Positions 59,703 through 64,000 of a DNA stretch of 64,000 nucleotides are shown here, one piece after another. Positions within the stretch are counted from its first letter, which is position 1, and each line of letters starts with the position of its first letter. The position numbers and the translations under genes are program-made. Under the pieces are notes generated by a model. It saw nothing but the letters and a program-made list of their open reading frames with translations. It was not told the DNA's origin and made no database searches. The DNA is from Botryosphaeria dothidea (lineage: Eukaryota > Ascomycota > Dothideomycetes > Botryosphaeriales > Botryosphaeriaceae): NCBI GenBank assembly GCA_011503125.2, contig WWBZ02000040.1, forward strand, positions 2,232,001 through 2,296,000. Reading direction: 5' to 3'.

Positions 59703-61628
59703 TCACAAGTTGCAAATCCCCGAACCACTCAGATTAGACGCGGCAAAGTAGACTCTCGGCAATCCATTCGCCATCGGCACCGTCACCGTGCTGCTGCTCG
59801 TCACCGTAACCGTGCTGCACGTCAGCACCTCCACCACCTGCGTCCCGCTGGTCCAGCCCGTGTTCCCGAGGTTCAGCGTGTACGCATCACCGTTGGCGCC
59901 CTTGTTGCTGAGGACAGTGATAACCTGCGCGCCATCGAAGCCCTTCCGCATCGCAATGGTCGTGGTGTCGCTGTAGATGACCCAGTTCTGATAAGTCACG
60001 TAGTCGGCATCGACCTCGATGGCCCTGTTGCGGATCTGGTTGAGGCTGGCGGTGATCTTGTAGAGGTCGGCGCCGGTGTTGTAGCCGGACAGCCACACGG
60101 CCTCGCGGTTGTCCGGGTCCTCGGCGCCGGCGTAGTGCTGCTCCTGGCCCTCGTAGATGATGGGGATGCCGTCGGCGAGGATGTTGAAGGCGATGACGTT
60201 CTTGGCCTGCGACAGGTCCGACGTGATGGCGGCGAAGCGCGTGATGTCGTGGTTCTCGGAGAAGGTGCCGAGCAGCGTCGTGTCCTTGCAAGTGCCCGAC
60301 TTGAGCGTGTTGATCATGTTGACCAGGTCAGAGATGGAGCCGCTTGTGGAGGTGAAGGCACGGACGAGCGGGTAGTAGCTGCAGACATCATGAGTTATCT
60401 TGCATGGTGGTTTTGATCGGAACACGTACATAGGGTAGTTGAGCACACTGTCGATGTAGTTCTGGTAATCGCATGTGTAAGTTGGGCTGCCGTCAAAGAC
60501 TTCCCCAGTAGCAAAGACACCAGCTGCGTCCAAGAAGCCAGGGTAGAAAGCCTTGTCCACATGCTTGGCTGTGTCGATGCGCAGTCCGTCAACTGAAAGC
60601 ATTTCCGTCAGTAGAGTGTCTGGTCAAACTAAAGGAGCTACTGACTGGAATAGTTGGAAACGAGCTGGCTGATCCAAGTCTCGTAGCCGCTCTGGACCGC
60701 GGAGTCTTCGGTTTTGAGGTCCACAAGCTGGACGGTATCATCGCCGAGCCAGCAGTCCTCAACAAGGTCTTGGTTGTTGTAGTCGGAGATGGTGCAGTAC
60801 GAATGATAGTAGTCCTGGGAGTTGAAAGGATGGAATCGGCTGTAATCCACGGAGCTGGCGGATCCAGCCCAACCGTTGTGGTTAACAACGATGTCGACCA
60901 TCAAGTACTACATGCCAAGAGTCAGCACCGAGGAAAGAATTCTCTGACATTAGAACCAAAAGTAGACATGAGAAAACGAGGCTATGAATTGCTTGTTGAG
61001 AAGCAAGCAAGGGAGGGTTTGCGGAACAACGGTAGAGCCAACGGAAGCTAACCAAACATACCATTCCGCGGTCGTGCAGCTCATCTGCGAGAGCCTTGAG
61101 GTCATCAGCAGAACCAAAGTTCTCGTTCAAGCTGTACAGGTCCTGCTGCCAGTAGCCATGGTACGCCTCGCCATAGCCGGTGTCCTCTGGCAGGTTCTCA
61201 ACAACGGGCGAAATCCAGATCTACGAATATCAGCAAGTGTTCAGACATCTCGAGACAGGAGAATAATGCTCACGGCGGTAAATCCCATGTCCTGGATGTA
61301 GTCCAGCTTGTTGATGATTCCTTGGTACCTGCGAATACTTAGATACGTGGCTACTACACGTGGCCGACAAGTGGTAACTCACGTTCCACCGCAGTACTGC
61401 CTGTCCTGGGTGTTGCAAGACGCAGTGGTGCTGCCATCCGTCCTCGCAAACCTGCCAATCTCAGCGAAGCGCTCCATGTAGCACAACAAAGTGCCAAGGC
61501 CAGGACGGGACGAATACGAACCTGTCAGTGAGGACCTGGTAGATCGACTTGGAACGCCATTGAGCGGGAGTGGCCGCAGAGGCCGTGCCGTAGATAGCCG
61601 CCGCAGCTGAGAGCAGGGATGTCTTCAT
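59703..61628 (-). CDS. Secreted alpha-amylase (GH13, TAKA-type)
   Basis: Seven exons on the minus strand, 61628-61522, 61451-61383, 61328-61274, 61220-61062, 60907-60646, 60592-60430 and 60378-59703, giving 496 residues, close to Aspergillus TAKA-amylase. A signal peptide ([18 protein letters not shown]) is followed by the (beta/alpha)8 barrel. Conserved regions are [16 protein letters not shown] with the nucleophilic Asp, GEVFDG with the acid/base Glu, and FSENHD with the third Asp, where TAKA has FVENHD. The C-terminal beta-sandwich ([20 protein letters not shown]) is complete; there is no starch-binding module or GPI signal. All six junctions keep phase, e.g. SNY/SIDGLRI and [12 protein letters not shown]. 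The enzyme hydrolyses starch alpha-1,4 bonds outside the cell. The start at the ninth codon of the open frame fits the signal peptide. Confidence 0.94.
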
Positions 61629-62963
61629 GGTTTCTGGTGACACAGGATGCAAAAGCAGGATCGTGTGGAAAAGACAGACAGACAGCAGGATGGGACAGGC
61701 TTAAGAATAGCGTTGATGACCCGTGAGCAAGTAAGATGGACCACGCGCAGGACTCAGGCGGCGGTGCCACTGATGATCAGGAAGATGACGACGATGGGAG
61801 AAGCTCGGTCACACTTTGAGGCGCCTGTTCTCTCGCGATGATGCCTGTCTCTTGCATCCTGTTGGATTGCAAAAGCAATCTTTTATAATGAAGGGCTCTC
61901 CCCCCGGTTACACAGTGAGTCGCGAGCCGGGCAGGCGACTTGTGGTCAGCCTCAACCTCTGAGCCCCGCAGTGGTGAGCGAAGTTGAAGCTCGCCGGCGC
62001 CCATCAGGCACCTACTCCGACATGACGCGGCTCGCGAATGAGCTTGACTGCGGGTGCGCGCATGAAGGACCGACATTGGACCAACCGGCAGAGAGGCGAT
62101 GGAGTGGTGATGGATGGGAAGAGCCCGGGACGCGGTGTCGGCGTGGCCGGCGGGCGGCAGCAATGTAGGTCGTCCTGGCCTATCTCGGGGCCGAGCCGAA
62201 AAAGGAAGCTGGCGATGGATGGCGCCGAGAGGATTTCCGTGAAATGGGCAGGAGATGCGGGCAGGGTGTTGGTGGTGGTCGGGGAAGGTGATTCGTCGGA
62301 TGTCTTGTGATCGGCTGTTTCAAGTCTAGGGGGTCCATCCTGACGCCCGCTCTGTCCGCGGCACATGGGGCCAGCCGGGGTTTTCAATGCTTTGCGTCCT
62401 TAAATCGACCTGACCTCTATTTTCTAGAAGCTTTAATTACTTCCCCACCTGCAAGGAACGCTTACCCCGCCGGCACAACCCCCAGAAGGAGCTTCGCGGC
62501 TGGTCATTCGTTTCATACCCGGGCTAACAATGCTGCAAGAGTCAGGCGCTATAGGGACACTAAAGAAGCCTCTCACCTGCTCTATTCACCCGGATCCTGC
62601 TGTCGACAATACATGCGGTCTTAACGATGGTCCTTATTTACGCGAGCGTGCTGGAAGAACAATGACTCAGGAAAGCAAACTGAAATACAGATCAATTGGC
62701 TTCGCGAAAAAAATCAAAAAGCAAACTGGCAAATGAACAATCACATGCGGCGGGCAAGGGTATCTCACGTTGTCTGCCCACCTCCGCCCGCGGGTCTGGG
62801 ACGCCGCATACGCAACCGAAAGCAATGGCAAACGGAAAAAAATGCAACCAAGTCACAAACCCCGAAATAATCCGACCAACGCCGAGGAGAAAGAAGCCGA
62901 CACCGAGCCTGTAGGATGCGCACAATTGAAATCGTCAATCGAGAGGTGGCGAATTGGCTTTTG
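61629..62963. other. Amylase promoter region and 3' flank of zinc-finger gene
   Basis: No gene is seen in this 1.3-kb interval. It should contain the amylase promoter (minus strand) and the 3' UTR of the zinc-finger gene. I could not find a convincing AmyR site (CGGN8CGG-type) or CreA cluster by eye. Confidence 0.45.
61881..61887 (-). promoter_or_regulatory. Possible TATA box of alpha-amylase
   Basis: TATAAAA on the minus strand, about 253 nt before the amylase start codon. That implies a long leader, so the assignment is tentative. Confidence 0.4.
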
Positions 62964-63989
62964 CTACTCTCTGCCCTTGCTTCTGCCGCCTTTCCGCTTG
63001 GGAATATCTTGGACATGGAAGTTCCTGAGATGCTCCACAAGGTGGTCTCTCCTCGTGAACCCATTCTCTGCCTTTCTTGGACAGCCCCTTCGGGGACAAG
63101 CAAACTTTTCCATGTCCTCCTTATGATGAACAGTCGTCATATGCCGCATCAAATCTGCATGTCGCTTAAACCCCTTCCTCTCAGCGCACTCGGGTTGTTT
63201 ACATTTCCACTTTCTGTCCGGCTCATCGTTTCCCTCTGGCCCGGAAGGTGATGGTGGCGCTTGGGGGTCAGGAGTAGGCGAACTTGCCGAACTTTGTTCG
63301 TCCTCGCCTTCCGCCTGCAGGTACGGGCTTAAATACGGCGACGTTGCAGCTGAAAAGGCGTATCCTGAATCTGCCTGATCACCAGCTGAGCTCACAGAAC
63401 GGGAAATATGGGTGTAATGGCTTTCTTGTGGTGCATCAACCCTGAGTACCGGTGTTTCACGAGGATAACCTTGTGTCCCGTGTGTAGATTGGGCGTACTG
63501 CGAACGACCCATAGATGTTTGAGGGGCATAGCTATAGTACTGTTGTGGCACACGCCCATCTGAGTACGCCTCACGCCAGTTCTGGGCACCTGTTGCCATT
63601 GACGAACCTGTAGCATACTGCTGAGCTGCGGCAGGTGTATTCTGAGATGGATAATTGTCATAGACATGCCTCGATATATTCCGGTAGTTGTTGCGATAGT
63701 CATCTGTGGCATGGACACCGCTTCCAGAGTACGGGACGGAGTGAAAGTTCCACTGTGGGTCTACATCCTGGTTGCCATAGGCCTCTTCATTCCATTGGAT
63801 TGCATTCGTTCCCGTATTAGCCCAGGGTATACCGAGTGAAGATCCTCTTTGAGCCTCAGCATAACTTTGTGCGGGGCTATGGAAAGTGGAATCGGGGCAG
63901 TCTGAATACTCAGACGTGGACAGATGGTTGAAGTCTCCCGGATACTGCTCGTCGTAACCTGTCGGCCGGTCGCAGGGCCAGTGGGCGTA
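62964..63989 (-). CDS. C2H2 zinc-finger protein, 5' part outside window
   Basis: The frame is open from 63989 to the stop at 62964, 341 codons, and is preceded by CTTAG at 63994-63990, which looks like a 3' splice site; the gene therefore continues beyond the window. The visible N-terminal part is Tyr/Gln/Ser-rich and disordered (VDPQWNFHSVPYSGSG), like a transcriptional activation region. Two zinc fingers sit near the C-terminus: CKQPECAERKGFKRHADLMR with HMTTVH, and CPRRGCPRKAENGFTRRDHL with VEHLRNFH. A basic tail (PKRKGGRSKGRE) may be a nuclear signal. The arrangement is common in ascomycete regulators of unknown target. The first in-frame ATG inside the window is at 63599, but strong codon continuity upstream argues against it as the true start. 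Confidence 0.82.
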   Translation of the reverse strand, partial: YAHWPCDRPTGYDEQYPGDFNHLSTSEYSDCPDSTFHSPAQSYAEAQRGSSLGIPWANTGTNAIQWNEEAYGNQDVDPQWNFHSVPYSGSGVHATDDYRNNYRNISRHVYDNYPSQNTPAAAQQYATGSSMATGAQNWREAYSDGRVPQQYYSYAPQTSMGRSQYAQSTHGTQGYPRETPVLRVDAPQESHYTHISRSVSSAGDQADSGYAFSAATSPYLSPYLQAEGEDEQSSASSPTPDPQAPPSPSGPEGNDEPDRKWKCKQPECAERKGFKRHADLMRHMTTVHHKEDMEKFACPRRGCPRKAENGFTRRDHLVEHLRNFHVQDIPKRKGGRSKGRE

Positions 63990-64000
63990 CTAAGGCGGAA

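Noticed and set aside
1..64000. tRNA genes, rRNA, CRISPR arrays, phage or plasmid functions
   Set aside because: I scanned for tRNA B-box-like sequence and for regular repeats and found none convincing; the gene content is entirely fungal nuclear. A tRNAscan or Infernal run would be decisive.

Overview
The window is nuclear DNA of a filamentous ascomycete (Pezizomycotina), most likely a Dothideomycete. The class is an inference from gene families and gene style. The evidence is short GT-AG introns of about 50-120 nt, intron-split housekeeping genes with clear eukaryotic orthologues, an intact fungal Argonaute, and secreted plant-polymer enzymes. I see no bacterial, plasmid, phage or CRISPR features. 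Coordinates below were built by joining reading frames at visible splice sites, so each multi-exon model is a hand prediction.

Layout. 0-3.6 kb: nothing recognisable. 3.6-13 kb: a compact block holding an NAD(P)-dependent epimerase-like protein, the AMSH/Sst2 deubiquitinase, a mitochondrial transcription factor/rRNA dimethylase-like protein, mitoribosomal protein bL31m, a flavin-reductase-like protein and Mediator subunit Med11. 13-24 kb: TFIID subunit TAF5 (head-to-head with Med11), a POT-family peptide transporter and mitochondrial IF-2. 24.5-29.2 kb: the UNC-50/Gmh1 Golgi membrane protein, head-to-head with the cleavage factor Rna14. 32.4-36 kb: Argonaute. 40.9-45.9 kb: a very large Sec7-PH Arf exchange factor. 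49.4-52.9 kb: a PDAP1/PP28-like phosphoprotein, a haloacid-dehalogenase-type hydrolase and an uncharacterised HNH protein. 53.9-61.6 kb: accessory region with a secreted pectate lyase (apparent frameshift), a broken orphan-family gene and a secreted alpha-amylase. The last kilobase holds the 3' part of a C2H2 zinc-finger gene that runs off the window.

The left half is a dense core region. Four products are predicted mitochondrial (transcription factor, bL31m, flavin reductase, IF-2), and several genes act in RNA polymerase II transcription or mRNA 3' processing (Med11, TAF5, Rna14). Many are in head-to-head pairs with short shared promoters. The right half alternates large gene-poor gaps (3.2, 5.0 and 3.5 kb) with single genes and ends in a nutrient-acquisition region.

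The most unusual observations are: a 4-nt micro-exon required by the UNC-50 gene; a 174-codon open frame with a diverged internal repeat running in frame into Med11; a CATGC-rich, hairpin-forming first intron in Argonaute; a 762-nt first intron in TAF5 with an alternative in-frame ATG; a probable GC-AG intron; and two neighbouring genes whose frames break at short C runs.
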